From positions 170,870 through 234,869 of the forward strand of contig NZ_JAGGOI010000008.1 of assembly GCF_018614585.1 (NCBI RefSeq): a DNA stretch of 64,000 bases, read 5' to 3'. Made by a program: the position numbers and the translations under genes. Shown here piece by piece: positions 7,533 through 15,404 of the stretch. The notes beneath the pieces are model-generated. The model was not told the DNA's origin, did not search any database, and saw only the letters and a list, made by a program, of their open reading frames with translations. This DNA is from Streptomyces sp. ISL-1 (GTDB taxonomy: Bacteria; Actinomycetota; Actinomycetes; Streptomycetales; Streptomycetaceae). The first letter of the stretch is position 1; every line of letters starts with the position of its first letter.

Positions 7533-8322
7533 TCAGCCGCCCAGGAGGTTCCCGTTCGCCCGCCGGGACGCCGGCCTCCAGGGTGTTGCCGGGAGGGCGG
7601 GAAGGGGCAGATGACGATCCGCGAAGGCGCACGGCGGCAGCGGCGAACGGTTGAAGTCGACGGCCACCGCGCCGTCCGCTGCCGGTGTGGAGGGCCGCAG
7701 AAACCGGAAGCGGTAACTACTGTTTCCGCTGGTGGCATCGGCCAAGGCCGCCCACGGCGAACCGTCCGGCTCGACGACGACCGGCAGGGTGCGCTCCTCG
7801 CTGTCGATCTTGAAGGCGATCTCACCGCCGAGGCCGAGTCCGCGCTCGCGTCGCCGGCTTTCTCGACCCGTACGCTGCGGTCTTCTTCGTACGGAACGCC
7901 CCCGGCAGCGTCCAGCCGGCGTCGTACGGGGGCGCCTCGATGTTCTGCGATGCCGTGCGCGCCGACGAGTCTCGGTCGAAGTCCCGTACCGCCCAAAGGC
8001 CGTCGGCGGCGCAGCACGCCAAGGCGCCGCCGGCCGTGCCCGACCCGGGCGTCGGGGATCGGGCCGTGGTCCGCCGTCAGCCGGACGTCGCCGGTCAGGG
8101 GCTGTCCGTCGCGGTCAGACCGTCCTCGACGGCGGCACTCAGCACCACTTCGTCGCCGTCCTCGCGCCACTGGCCCGGGGCGGCCGGAATTCGCCCCTCC
8201 GGGTAGTCCGAGATCCAGCGCGTGCCGGTGAGGGACAGGTCCGCGCGGCGCCGAGACCGTCGCGGTGCGGTGCTGCGGTGCTGCGGTGCTGCGGTGCTCG
8301 TGCCGGCCGGCGCGGTCTGCAC
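7533..8322 (-). pseudogene. Decayed DUF1684-family gene with several frameshifts
   Basis: No single minus-strand frame spans this region, but consecutive fragments in different frames read like one DUF1684 protein. They are LTGTRWISDYPEGRIPAAPG and DGDEVVLSAAVEDGLTATDS (to about 8100), QPLTGDVRLTADHGPIPDAR (to about 8045), LACCAADGLWAVRDFDRD with YDAGWTLPGAF (to about 7895), VPYEEDRSVRVEKAG (to about 7850), and RERGLGLGGEIAFKIDSEER through DATSGNSSYRFRFL and AVDFNRSPLPPCAFADRHLP to a stop at 7533. At least four frame changes are needed. This looks like a dead gene, unless sequencing errors are clustered here. Upstream limit is uncertain. Confidence 0.7.
8267..8298. repeat. Four perfect 8-bp tandem repeats
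   Basis: GCGGTGCT occurs four times in a row, at the 5' edge of the decayed DUF1684 gene. An 8-bp unit cannot keep frame, so changes in copy number here would break any reading frame through it. Confidence 0.85.
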
Positions 8323-8358
8323 TCCGCCGGCAGGGCCCCGCAGTGACCTGACGCCAGG

Positions 8359-9555
8359 TCAGCAGTCACAGCTGCAGCATTCACAGCAGTCGCAGTCGCA
8401 TTTGTGACAGCAGCCCTCGCGCTTCTTGCGGGACCAGGGGCCCTCGTACTCTTCGGCGCAGCGCAGCTTGCAGGTGCAGCACAGCCCGATGAAAGCGGCG
8501 CAGCCGGCCCAGAAGCCGCGCCTGCCCGGCTTCTGCGGTTCCTGGTGGAAGCCGGGCGGCATACCGCCGGGGCCGCCGGGGCCGCCGGGGTTGTTGGAGC
8601 CGTACGGACCCTGACCGCCCGGACCCTGGCCGTACTGCCCGCCCTGCCCCTGGTACGGGCCACCCTGCGGCGGGCCCCCGTACCCCTGGTGCGCGCAGGT
8701 CGTCGTCCCGAACGCCCGGTTCACCGAGTTCCGCAGCTCATGGGCGAGCAGCACATGCACCAGCCTGTCGTCGGCGAAGCGGGCGTCGCGCAGCGCGAGC
8801 CGCACCCCGTGCACCGCGTCGTCGGCGAGCCGTCGCGCCCCGGCCTGTGAGGTGCCGGTGGCGGCGAGAGGGTTCCAGGCACCCGACGCCGCGTCAGCTT
8901 TGCTGTCCTCGACGGCATCCAGCAGATGCGCGAGCCGTCCGAAGAGCCTCCCCGCCTCGGCCAGCGGCGCGACGTTCTCCGGCCGCCCTGCCAGTACGGC
9001 GGTGTGCGCGAAGGCGGCCGCCGTCGCCGTCTCGGTCGGCTCGGTGACGGTAAGCAGCGAAGTGCCGGGCCCGGCCAGCGCCTCGATCCCGCTCTGCCTC
9101 TCGATGGCGTCGAGCAGCACCGCCGTGTCGAAGCCGAGCTCGGCGCCGGTGCGCGCCCCGGCCCGGTCCCAGCCCGCGGCGACCCGGAGGGCGGGAGCCG
9201 CCACCGGCCTGCGGGCCAACACCCCGTCCCGGTCGGCGACGTGGTCCCGTATCTTCGCCGACGCCAGCACCAGGGAGACGGCGGCCGCCAGGCGCGCCCC
9301 TTCGCCCCGGGCGACGGGCGCCGTGCGCATGGCGCGCAGCGGACAGGGGCCCGCGGTGCGCCGGGAAGCGAGGGTGCGCTCGGCCTGAGCCTCCGTCAGA
9401 ACCGAGACGATCAGGCCGTCGTAGTTGGTCACGACCCGGGCGAACTGACCGTGGCCGGAGCGAAGTGCCAGACAGAGCCCGCACAGATGGGCCATCCACT
9501 CGGCCTTGAGTCCGTCGGTGAGGCGATGAGTGCAGGGCCTGACGATTCCGAACAC
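8359..9555 (-). CDS. DUF5685 family protein with cysteine-rich tail
   Basis: 398 residues from the GTG at 9555, preceded by CGGGGGATC; the start MFGIVRPCTHRL is the usual one for this family, so the upstream ATG at 9615 is rejected. The first 300 residues are a mostly helical domain with conserved cysteines (RPCTHRL, HLCGLCLALR). A Gly/Pro/Gln-rich linker follows (residues about 300-350, GPGGQGPYG and GGPGGPGG). The C-terminus packs 14 cysteines into the last 42 residues, ending CDCDCCECCSCDC, which suggests metal or redox binding. The function of the family is unknown. No operon partner is seen; the upstream neighbour is divergent. Confidence 0.85.
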   Translation of the reverse strand: MFGIVRPCTHRLTDGLKAEWMAHLCGLCLALRSGHGQFARVVTNYDGLIVSVLTEAQAERTLASRRTAGPCPLRAMRTAPVARGEGARLAAAVSLVLASAKIRDHVADRDGVLARRPVAAPALRVAAGWDRAGARTGAELGFDTAVLLDAIERQSGIEALAGPGTSLLTVTEPTETATAAAFAHTAVLAGRPENVAPLAEAGRLFGRLAHLLDAVEDSKADAASGAWNPLAATGTSQAGARRLADDAVHGVRLALRDARFADDRLVHVLLAHELRNSVNRAFGTTTCAHQGYGGPPQGGPYQGQGGQYGQGPGGQGPYGSNNPGGPGGPGGMPPGFHQEPQKPGRRGFWAGCAAFIGLCCTCKLRCAEEYEGPWSRKKREGCCHKCDCDCCECCSCDC

Positions 9556-9843
9556 GACGATCCCCCGAGAGTCGTTCAACAGTGCGGCACGCATCGTATC
9601 GATTGCCCCGTTCACCCGGACGCGCCCATCGTCACCCGCCGGGCCCGACTTTCATATTTTGGGCCCGCAACCCCCCGCACACAGGAAGAATCTTGACGAA
9701 TCGCCACATCCTCTGCACCAGTACCGTCACGAATCCCCTGCGCGGCGACTATCTACTTGGCGCGCGATCCGCATCATGGACGACCATAGGGATAGGAAAG
9801 AGAAAAGACCGCAATGAGCGGACTGGAGCGGAAGGAGGCGTCC

Positions 9844-10281
9844 ATGGGATCTGTGCGCAAGGCGAGCGCCTGGCTGGGACTCGTCGAGGACAGTGACGAG
9901 CGCTACTACGACGACGAGTATGCCGAGGGTGCCGAGACCGGTGACGCATGGGTCACCGACCCGCGGGTGCGCGTGGCCTCCGAGTCCGCCGTGGAGCAGG
10001 GCCGCCGGATCGCCACGGTCTCCCCGGACAGCTTCCGGGACGCCCGCGGCATCGGTGAGCTGTTCCGGGACGGCGTCCCGGTCATCGTGAACCTCACGTC
10101 CATGGAGCCCTCCGACGCCAAGCGCGTGGTGGACTTCGCCGCGGGACTGACCTTCGGGCTGCGCGGTTCGATCGAGCGCGTCGCCACCCGGGTCTTCCTG
10201 CTGAGCCCCTCCGACACACAGGTCGTCAGCGGCGAAGCAGCGAGCCGTTCCACGCAGGACGGCTTCTTCAACCAGAGCTGA
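9844..10281 (+). CDS. sflA: SepF-like cell division protein
   Basis: 145 residues from the ATG at 9844 with GGAAGGAGG five bases upstream; an upstream ATG at 9814 has no good ribosome binding site. The product begins [20 protein letters not shown] with an acidic linker, followed by a SepF core with [40 protein letters not shown] and [10 protein letters not shown]. SepF binds FtsZ and the membrane through its N-terminal helix. Streptomycetes carry extra SepF-like copies; this one resembles SflA rather than the dcw-cluster SepF because of its genomic position beside the acyl-CoA dehydrogenase gene (assignment of the symbol is from memory). Confidence 0.85.
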   Translation: MGSVRKASAWLGLVEDSDERYYDDEYAEGAETGDAWVTDPRVRVASESAVEQGRRIATVSPDSFRDARGIGELFRDGVPVIVNLTSMEPSDAKRVVDFAAGLTFGLRGSIERVATRVFLLSPSDTQVVSGEAASRSTQDGFFNQS

Positions 10282-10308
10282 GCAGGGCGTTCGCCGACCG
10301 CCACCGGG

Positions 10309-11511
10309 TCACCGGAAGGCGTCCAGGCCGGTGAGCGCCTTGCCCAGCACCAGCTGGTGCATCTCGACGGTGCCCTCGTAGGTGAGCACCGACTCGAGGT
10401 TTGTCGCATGGCGCATCACGGGGTACTCCAGCGAAATCCCGTTCGCGCCGAGGATGGTGCGCGAGGTGCGGCAGATCTCGATGGCCTCCCGCACATTGTT
10501 GAGCTTCCCGAAGCTGACCTGCTCGGGTCGGAGCGTCCCCGCGTCCATGCGGCGGCCCAGATGGTGGGCGAGCAGGATCCCCTTGTGCAGTTCCACTGCC
10601 ATGTCGGCGAGCTTGGCCTGGGTGAGCTGGAAGCCGCCGATCGGCCTGCCGAACTGCTCGCGCGTCTTCGAGTACTCCACGGCGGACTCGAAGCTGGACC
10701 GCGCCGCCCCCATCGAGCCCCACACGATTCCGTAGCGGGCGTGCGTGAGGCAGTTCAGCGGGCCCTTCAGACCGATGACGCCCGGCAGTACGGCGTCTGC
10801 GGGCAGCCGTACCTCGTCCAGCACCAACTCGCTGGTGACGCTGGCGCGCAGCGACCACTTGTGCTTGATCTCGGGTGCGGAGAAGCCGGGGACATCGGTC
10901 GGCACGACGAAGCCGCGGATGCCCCCACCATCTTCATCGGCTGTACGCGCCCACACCACGGCGACCCCGGCCACCGAGCCATTGGTGATCCACATCTTGC
11001 GGCCGGTGAGCACCCAGTCCGAGCCGTCCCGCTTGGCGAATGTCCGCATGCCCGCCGGGTCGGAGCCGTGGTCCGGCTCGGTGAGGCCGAAGCAGCCGAT
11101 GATCTCGCCGGCCGCCATGCCCGGCAGCCACCGCTGCTTCTGCTCCTCGGAGCCGAAGCGGTGGATCGCGTACATGGCGAGTGAGCCCTGGACGGAGACG
11201 AGCGAGCGGATGCCGGAGTCGGCGGCTTCGAGCTCCAGGCAGGCGAGGCCGTACTGGACTGCCGTGGCGCCCGCGCAGCCGTACCCCTTCAAGGACATGC
11301 CGAGCGCGCCGATCGAGCCGAGTTCGCGGGCCAGTTCACGGATGCCGGGGAGCTCACCGCGCTCGTACCAGTCGGCGATGTGCGGCAGGACGCGGTCGGC
11401 GGCCCAGCTGCGCACGGTGTCGCGGATGGCGAGGTCCTCGGGGTCGAGCAGATCGTCGACGCCGAGGGGGTCGCTGGGGTCGAAGGGCGGCAGCTTCGAG
11501 GGTGCGGACAT
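10309..11511 (-). CDS. gcdH: Acyl-CoA dehydrogenase, glutaryl-CoA dehydrogenase-like
   Basis: 400 residues, full length for the family. FAD/acyl-CoA dehydrogenase motifs: CFGLTEPDHGSDPAGM, KMWITNGSVAGVAVVWAR, TREQFGRPIGGFQLTQAKLA and a C-terminal LTYEGTVEMHQLVLGKALTG in which the Glu of TYEGT is the catalytic base position of glutaryl-CoA and related dehydrogenases. The N-terminal PLGVDDLLDPEDLAIRDTVR and SVQGSLAMYAIHRFGSEEQK also fit GcdH. It would oxidise glutaryl-CoA or a similar acyl-CoA, passing electrons to ETF. It is a single gene with a palindromic site in its promoter region. Confidence 0.85.
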   Translation of the reverse strand: MSAPSKLPPFDPSDPLGVDDLLDPEDLAIRDTVRSWAADRVLPHIADWYERGELPGIRELARELGSIGALGMSLKGYGCAGATAVQYGLACLELEAADSGIRSLVSVQGSLAMYAIHRFGSEEQKQRWLPGMAAGEIIGCFGLTEPDHGSDPAGMRTFAKRDGSDWVLTGRKMWITNGSVAGVAVVWARTADEDGGGIRGFVVPTDVPGFSAPEIKHKWSLRASVTSELVLDEVRLPADAVLPGVIGLKGPLNCLTHARYGIVWGSMGAARSSFESAVEYSKTREQFGRPIGGFQLTQAKLADMAVELHKGILLAHHLGRRMDAGTLRPEQVSFGKLNNVREAIEICRTSRTILGANGISLEYPVMRHATNLESVLTYEGTVEMHQLVLGKALTGLDAFR

Positions 11512-11552
11512 GGGCGTGGCCTCCAGCGGCGCTCACACGGCGGGAAACAGTA

Positions 11553-11569
11553 AACTAGCAGTGTTAGTT
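11553..11569. promoter_or_regulatory. TetR-type operator upstream of gcdH
   Basis: AACTAGCAGTGTTAGTT is a 17-bp imperfect palindrome (AACTA-g-CA-g-TG-t-TAGTT), 42-58 bp upstream of the gcdH start and inside an unusually AT-rich patch. The pattern CTAACA-TGTTAG is typical of TetR-family operators of fatty-acid and acyl-CoA genes. No TetR gene is adjacent, so the regulator would be encoded elsewhere. Confidence 0.5.
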
Positions 11570-11592
11570 ATTGCTCCGGCTGACGTTACGGC

Positions 11593-13260
11593 TCAGTGTC
11601 CCGCGCGTCCAGACCCGGCCGCCGTGGGGGTGCCTCCGGGCAACCGTTCCGGGGAACGGTTCGCGCTCGCCGGGAGCGGGACTTCCGGGCTCCTGGGTCC
11701 GGGGCACTTGTCGGCGGCGGCAGTCTCGCACTCCATGACCTTGGGAAGCCGCAGCGCGGCGAGCGCGCCGAGCAGCAACAGGCCCGCGCTGACCAGGAGC
11801 GTTACATGGAGGCCGTGGACGAAGGAGTGGCGCGCCGTGCTGCGCACCATCGCGCCCGCCGGGCCGCCGAGCCCGTCCGCCACCTGATAGGCCTCGCCCA
11901 GGGAATGGGAGGCGGCCGAGCCGGCCGAACCCGGGACGCCGGAGAGCGAGGCGAGCGCGGGCGCGTACGCCGCGTTCATGACGCTGCCGAGCATCGCGAT
12001 GCCCATCCCCGCGCCCAGCTGGTAGGAGGTCTCGCCGATGGCGGCCGCCCCGCCCGCCTGGTCCGGCGGGGCCTCGCTGAGCATCGACTCATACGCGGCG
12101 AACAGTGTGGTCTGCAGCCCGAAGCCGAGCAGCACGAAGCCCGTGGTGAGCAACCAGGGCCGGTCGTGCTGTCCCATCAGGGTCAGCAGCAGCACGGCGG
12201 CGGCGGTGAGCACGAAGCCCCAGCCGACCATCCGGCGCGGGCCTATCCGGTGCAGGGTGAACGAGCCGGTGGCGCCCGCGGCCATCGCGGCGAAGGTCAG
12301 CGGCAGCAGCCGCAGGCCGGTCTCCAGCGGGCTCAGTCCGAGGACGAGCTGGAGGTACTGGACGGCTATCAGTTCCAGGCCGACCAGCGCGAGCATGGCG
12401 AGAATGATGCAGCCGACGGAGGTGGAGAAAGCGGGCCTGGCGAACATGCGCATATCGATCAGCGGATGCTCGCGGCGCCTTTGCCGCCGTACGAACAGGG
12501 CGAGCAGCGCACCGCCCAGCACCAGCGGAACTGCCGTCTCGATGCCGAGGATGCTGTCGCCGGCGCCCAGCCGCTTGATGCCGAGGACCGCTCCGAGCAC
12601 ACCGGCCGCGGCCATCAGCGCGCCGAGCACGTCCCAGGGCCCGTCGGCGCCGCCCTTGGATTCGGGCAGCAGCCACCGGGCGGCGGGCAGGATCAGCGCC
12701 ATCAGCGGGATGTTGATCAGAAAGACCGAACCCCACCAGAAGTGCTCGACGAGAAAGCCGCCGAGGACCGGTCCGGTGGCGGCGCCCACCGCAGCGACGG
12801 CGGTCCATATGCCGATCGCCGTTGCCCGCTCCCGCCGGTCGGGGAAGACCGCGCGGAGGATCGAGAGTGTCGCGGGCATGATCATCGCGCCGCCGACACC
12901 GAGCAGGGCGCGCGCGCCGATCAGCACATGTGGGGTGGTGGCGAAGGCGGCGACAAGGGAGGCGACGCCGAAGATGCCGTAACCGATCAGCAGCACACGG
13001 CGCCGGCCCACCCGGTCGCCCAGCGTGCCGAAAAGGATCAGCAGAGCGGCGCAGACGAGGGGGTAGGCGTCGACGATCCACAGCAGCTCGACCCCGCTGG
13101 GGCGGAGGTCTTCCGTAACGGCGGGGACGGCGACGTGCAGCACCGTCGCGTCGAGCGCGACGAGCAGCAGGCTGACGCAGAGGACGACAAGGACGACCCA
13201 GCGGTTCGCACCGCCGTTGCCGGTGCGCAGCCGCGCTCCGGCCGTGGTCGTCCCAGTCAT
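11593..13260 (-). CDS. MFS drug exporter, DHA2 (14-TM, EmrB/QacA-like)
   Basis: 555 residues from the ATG at 13260 with GGGAGG seven bases upstream; earlier starts lack a site and precede the first helix with unlikely sequence. The first helix WVVLVVLCVSLLLVALDATV carries motif D1 (LDxTVxxVAxP), then WIVDAYPLVCAALLILFGTL with motif A GDRVGRRRVLL and motif C-like IGIWTAVAAVGAATGPVLGG. About 14 hydrophobic segments follow, matching drug:H+ antiporters of the DHA2 family. The C-terminal 50 residues are a Pro/Ala-rich tail. Its regulator is not adjacent; a perfect palindrome lies 161 bp upstream. Confidence 0.85.
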   Translation of the reverse strand: MTGTTTAGARLRTGNGGANRWVVLVVLCVSLLLVALDATVLHVAVPAVTEDLRPSGVELLWIVDAYPLVCAALLILFGTLGDRVGRRRVLLIGYGIFGVASLVAAFATTPHVLIGARALLGVGGAMIMPATLSILRAVFPDRRERATAIGIWTAVAAVGAATGPVLGGFLVEHFWWGSVFLINIPLMALILPAARWLLPESKGGADGPWDVLGALMAAAGVLGAVLGIKRLGAGDSILGIETAVPLVLGGALLALFVRRQRRREHPLIDMRMFARPAFSTSVGCIILAMLALVGLELIAVQYLQLVLGLSPLETGLRLLPLTFAAMAAGATGSFTLHRIGPRRMVGWGFVLTAAAVLLLTLMGQHDRPWLLTTGFVLLGFGLQTTLFAAYESMLSEAPPDQAGGAAAIGETSYQLGAGMGIAMLGSVMNAAYAPALASLSGVPGSAGSAASHSLGEAYQVADGLGGPAGAMVRSTARHSFVHGLHVTLLVSAGLLLLGALAALRLPKVMECETAAADKCPGPRSPEVPLPASANRSPERLPGGTPTAAGSGRAGH

Positions 13261-13420
13261 GTACGTACCTCCCAATGAGTCCCTCGCGCTCGGCGGGCCA
13301 GCCGGGGACGATGCTGCTGTCCCACAGGGCGGTCCGGCATCGACGCGCGAGTGAGTCGCCAGGGTACGCGAGTTCCGGCGTGGGCCGCGTGGTCCATCTC
13401 TCACCCGATCGGGCAGGCGC

Positions 13421-13443
13421 GTGTGGCGTGCGCCACGCCACAC
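13421..13443. promoter_or_regulatory. Perfect 23-bp palindrome upstream of the exporter gene
   Basis: GTGTGGCGTG-CGC-CACGCCACAC: ten-base arms around a CGC centre. It sits 161 bp upstream of the exporter start and 250 bp upstream of the PAP2 start, too far from any stop codon to be a terminator. It may be an operator for a dimeric regulator or a leader hairpin. Confidence 0.45.
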
Positions 13444-13535
13444 CCCGGGCCGGAGCCGACTTGGACGTCCGCCAACGAGGGGGAAATTCGCCACGGGCAG
13501 GTGGTGAACTATTAATTGCGCCCCAGAAAGGACCC

Positions 13536-13619
13536 ATGATGACGGGCTCGCCGGCAATAGACAGCACGGTCACCGGGATTTCCGAATTAGCCCGTAGTAA
13601 AGCTCGATCTGAGACATAG
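13536..13619 (+). CDS. Possible 27-residue small protein
   Basis: ATGATG preceded by AAAGGA at three to four bases and by a TATTAA box about 20 bases further up. The predicted product starts MMTGSPAIDSTVTGISELAR and ends RSKARSET. It resembles nothing I know and codon bias over 27 codons says little. It may be a leader peptide, or chance. Confidence 0.25.
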   Translation: MMTGSPAIDSTVTGISELARSKARSET

Positions 13620-13692
13620 TCCACATCACATCGTCATCACAAACCCGGTGGTTCGACCTGGGTGGACACTCACTCGCTGTAACGTCGATTGG

Positions 13693-14676
13693 GTGCGTAC
13701 CGACATCTTTGCCCGCCTGGACCGGGAGCCGGAACCGCCGAAGATAGAGATCCCGCGGATGAGCCGCACCCGTCTCGCCCTCTTCGGCGGGACGTCGGCC
13801 TTCTATCTCGCCATCGTCGTGGCCGTGTTGGCCTCGACCTGGCTGGTGATCATCGACTGGAAGGTCATGCTCTTCCGGCCCTACCAGCAGTGGCCGGACC
13901 TGCACGCCTTCCTCGACTACTTCGTGGTTCTCGGCCAGCGCGGACCCACAGCCGTGATGGTCGCGGCCTGGCTGGGCTGGCGCTCCTGGCGTCAGCACAC
14001 CCTGCGCCCCCTGCTGGTGCTCGGCGCCTCGCTGTTGCTGCTCAATGCGACGGTGGGCGCCGTCAAGATCGGTCTGGGCCGGCTGGGCCCCCACTACGCG
14101 ACGCAGATCGGCTCCGCCGAACTCTTCGCCGACGGCGATATATTTCCCTCCGGGCACACCGCGAACGCGGTCGTGACCTGGGGAATCCTGGCGTATCTGG
14201 CCACCACTCCGCTGGCCAGACGCTATCTGTCGGCACTGTCGGCAGTGGTCTCCCTGGGCGTCGGCCTGACCACCGTGTACCTCGGTACGCACTGGCTGAG
14301 CGATGTACTGCTCGGCTGGGCGGCCGGGCTGCTGATCCTGCTCGCACTGCCCTGGTGCGAGCCGGTGATCGGCCGCGCGGAGGCCTGGATCCTCTCGCTG
14401 CGCGAGCAGTGGCGTGCGCGCCGCCGGCTCGCTCCCTCGCTGCCGGTCGCGGCGGGTGGCCCAAGGCCCGGGATGGTCCCGCCGCGTGGCACTTCACAGG
14501 GGCAGGGTCCGACCCGCGAACCGGTGTCCGCCGTCGGCGGCCGACAGGCTTCGAACGGCAGGACCACGGCGCAGCTCGCCCAGCCGAGGCCACACACCGT
14601 GCGCTCCGAGCGGACGCCCATAACCCCGTCCGGCAGCCGCCGTCCGCCGACCTCGCGGCCGGTGACGGGCGGCTGA
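13693..14676 (+). CDS. PAP2-family membrane phosphatase
   Basis: 327 residues from the GTG at 13693 (MRTDIFARLDREPEPPKIEI). There is no ribosome binding site, and TAACGT lies 7 bp upstream, so the mRNA may be leaderless; a GTG 45 bp upstream also lacks one. Several membrane helices (LAIVVAVLASTWLVII, LLVLGASLLLLNATVG, LLILLALPWCEP) surround the three acid phosphatase motifs: KIGLGRLGP, FPSGHTANAVVTWG and TVYLGTHWLSDVLLGWAAG. PAP2 enzymes dephosphorylate lipid phosphates such as undecaprenyl pyrophosphate or phosphatidate at the outer face of the membrane. The last 100 residues are a Pro/Ser/Arg-rich tail without known domain. Confidence 0.85.
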   Translation: MRTDIFARLDREPEPPKIEIPRMSRTRLALFGGTSAFYLAIVVAVLASTWLVIIDWKVMLFRPYQQWPDLHAFLDYFVVLGQRGPTAVMVAAWLGWRSWRQHTLRPLLVLGASLLLLNATVGAVKIGLGRLGPHYATQIGSAELFADGDIFPSGHTANAVVTWGILAYLATTPLARRYLSALSAVVSLGVGLTTVYLGTHWLSDVLLGWAAGLLILLALPWCEPVIGRAEAWILSLREQWRARRRLAPSLPVAAGGPRPGMVPPRGTSQGQGPTREPVSAVGGRQASNGRTTAQLAQPRPHTVRSERTPITPSGSRRPPTSRPVTGG

Positions 14677-14715
14677 GAGCCAGTTGGGTTCCGCCGGGAA
14701 GCCCGGCGGAACCCG

Positions 14716-14754
14716 CGGCGAAGGCCCCGACCGTGACGGTCGGGGCCTTCGCCG
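14716..14754. terminator. Bidirectional terminator between PAP2 and I78 genes
   Basis: An 18-bp perfect stem CGGCGAAGGCCCCGACCG / CGGTCGGGGCCTTCGCCG with a 3-base loop, lying between two convergent genes. Confidence 0.9.
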
Positions 14755-14771
14755 TATGCGTACGGGGCCTG

Positions 14772-14987
14772 TCAGCCGGGCCAGCAGCGGATGACGGTGC
14801 CGCCCTCCACCTCGAAGTTGAGCCGGCCTGCCATGTACTCCATCGTGATGATCGCGCCCGGCGGCAGCGATCTGACGGTGCTCCAGCCACGCTCACGAGC
14901 CAGCTGCTCGGCGCCGTCCGCGGCCAGGCCGACATACGCGTCGGGGGCGTCGTCGGGCTGTGCGGGTGGGGTCGGTACGGGTGCCAT
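14772..14987 (-). CDS. Peptidase inhibitor I78 family protein
   Basis: 71 residues from the ATG at 14987, with GGTGGG four bases upstream. The C-terminal half has the I78 pattern GWSTVRSLPPGAIITMEYMA, then RLNFEVEGGTVIRCWPG with the Arg-Leu-Asn-Phe and final Trp. No signal peptide is visible, so it would act in the cytoplasm unless it is exported by another route. It is convergent with PAP2 and shares its terminator. Confidence 0.7.
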   Translation of the reverse strand: MAPVPTPPAQPDDAPDAYVGLAADGAEQLARERGWSTVRSLPPGAIITMEYMAGRLNFEVEGGTVIRCWPG

Positions 14988-15404
14988 GACACCCACCGTA
15001 GGCGGGCGCGGACGGTGACGGAAGCCGGGGGGCGAGGGGATGCTTCAGCAGTCCCGCGTACCTCACCGGTCACGCTTCTGTCACAGGATCACGACACGCG
15101 TTTAGCCCAGGCTGTGTCACTCGAACGTGCAGTTCAACACCGCCCGCACGGTAATTCCACGACCCTTGTTGATCATGCCTAATTCCGCCCCGCCGAATTG
15201 CCCCGGCCAGGTGCCTGAGGGCGAATTGACGGACGGTGAGGAATTCACTGGTTCCTTACGGAATCCCCCCGTGCGTCCGAGCAGTCCCGGCGCACATCGG
15301 GCTGCCGCGGATGACATGTTCGCCGGCAGGCTGAGACGGCGGACGAGGCAGCGCATGAGGCCGCGGACGACGCGGCGGACGACGCGGCGGGGATGTGGCG
15401 GCGA
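14988..15404. other. 417-bp gap with one possible small gene
   Basis: Between the I78 gene and the WYL regulator. The part from 15060 to 15260 is clearly lower in GC than its surroundings. It contains the possible 43-codon gene listed separately. Nothing else is recognised. Confidence 0.5.
15117..15248 (-). CDS. Possible 43-residue protein with a TTA codon
   Basis: GTG at 15248 with AAGGA four to five bases upstream. The product starts MNSSPSVNSPSGTWPGQFGG and ends RGITVRAVLNCTFE. Third-position GC is well below the surrounding genes. One leucine is encoded by TTA, a codon that in streptomycetes requires the bldA tRNA, so the gene, if real, would be expressed late in development. I do not recognise the sequence. 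Confidence 0.35.
   Translation of the reverse strand: MNSSPSVNSPSGTWPGQFGGAELGMINKGRGITVRAVLNCTFE

Larger units (their letters stand above)
13261..13692. other. Divergent intergenic region, 432 bp
   Basis: Promoter region between the minus-strand exporter and the plus-strand PAP2 gene. It holds a 23-bp perfect palindrome and a possible 27-codon reading frame (both listed separately) and AT-rich patches around 13505-13520 and 13570-13650. No RNA gene is recognised. Confidence 0.6.

Noticed and set aside
8341..8368. Hairpin TGACCTG-ACGC-CAGGTCA as terminator
   Set aside because: It is partly inside the end of the DUF5685 gene, with only a 7-bp stem and no T-run.
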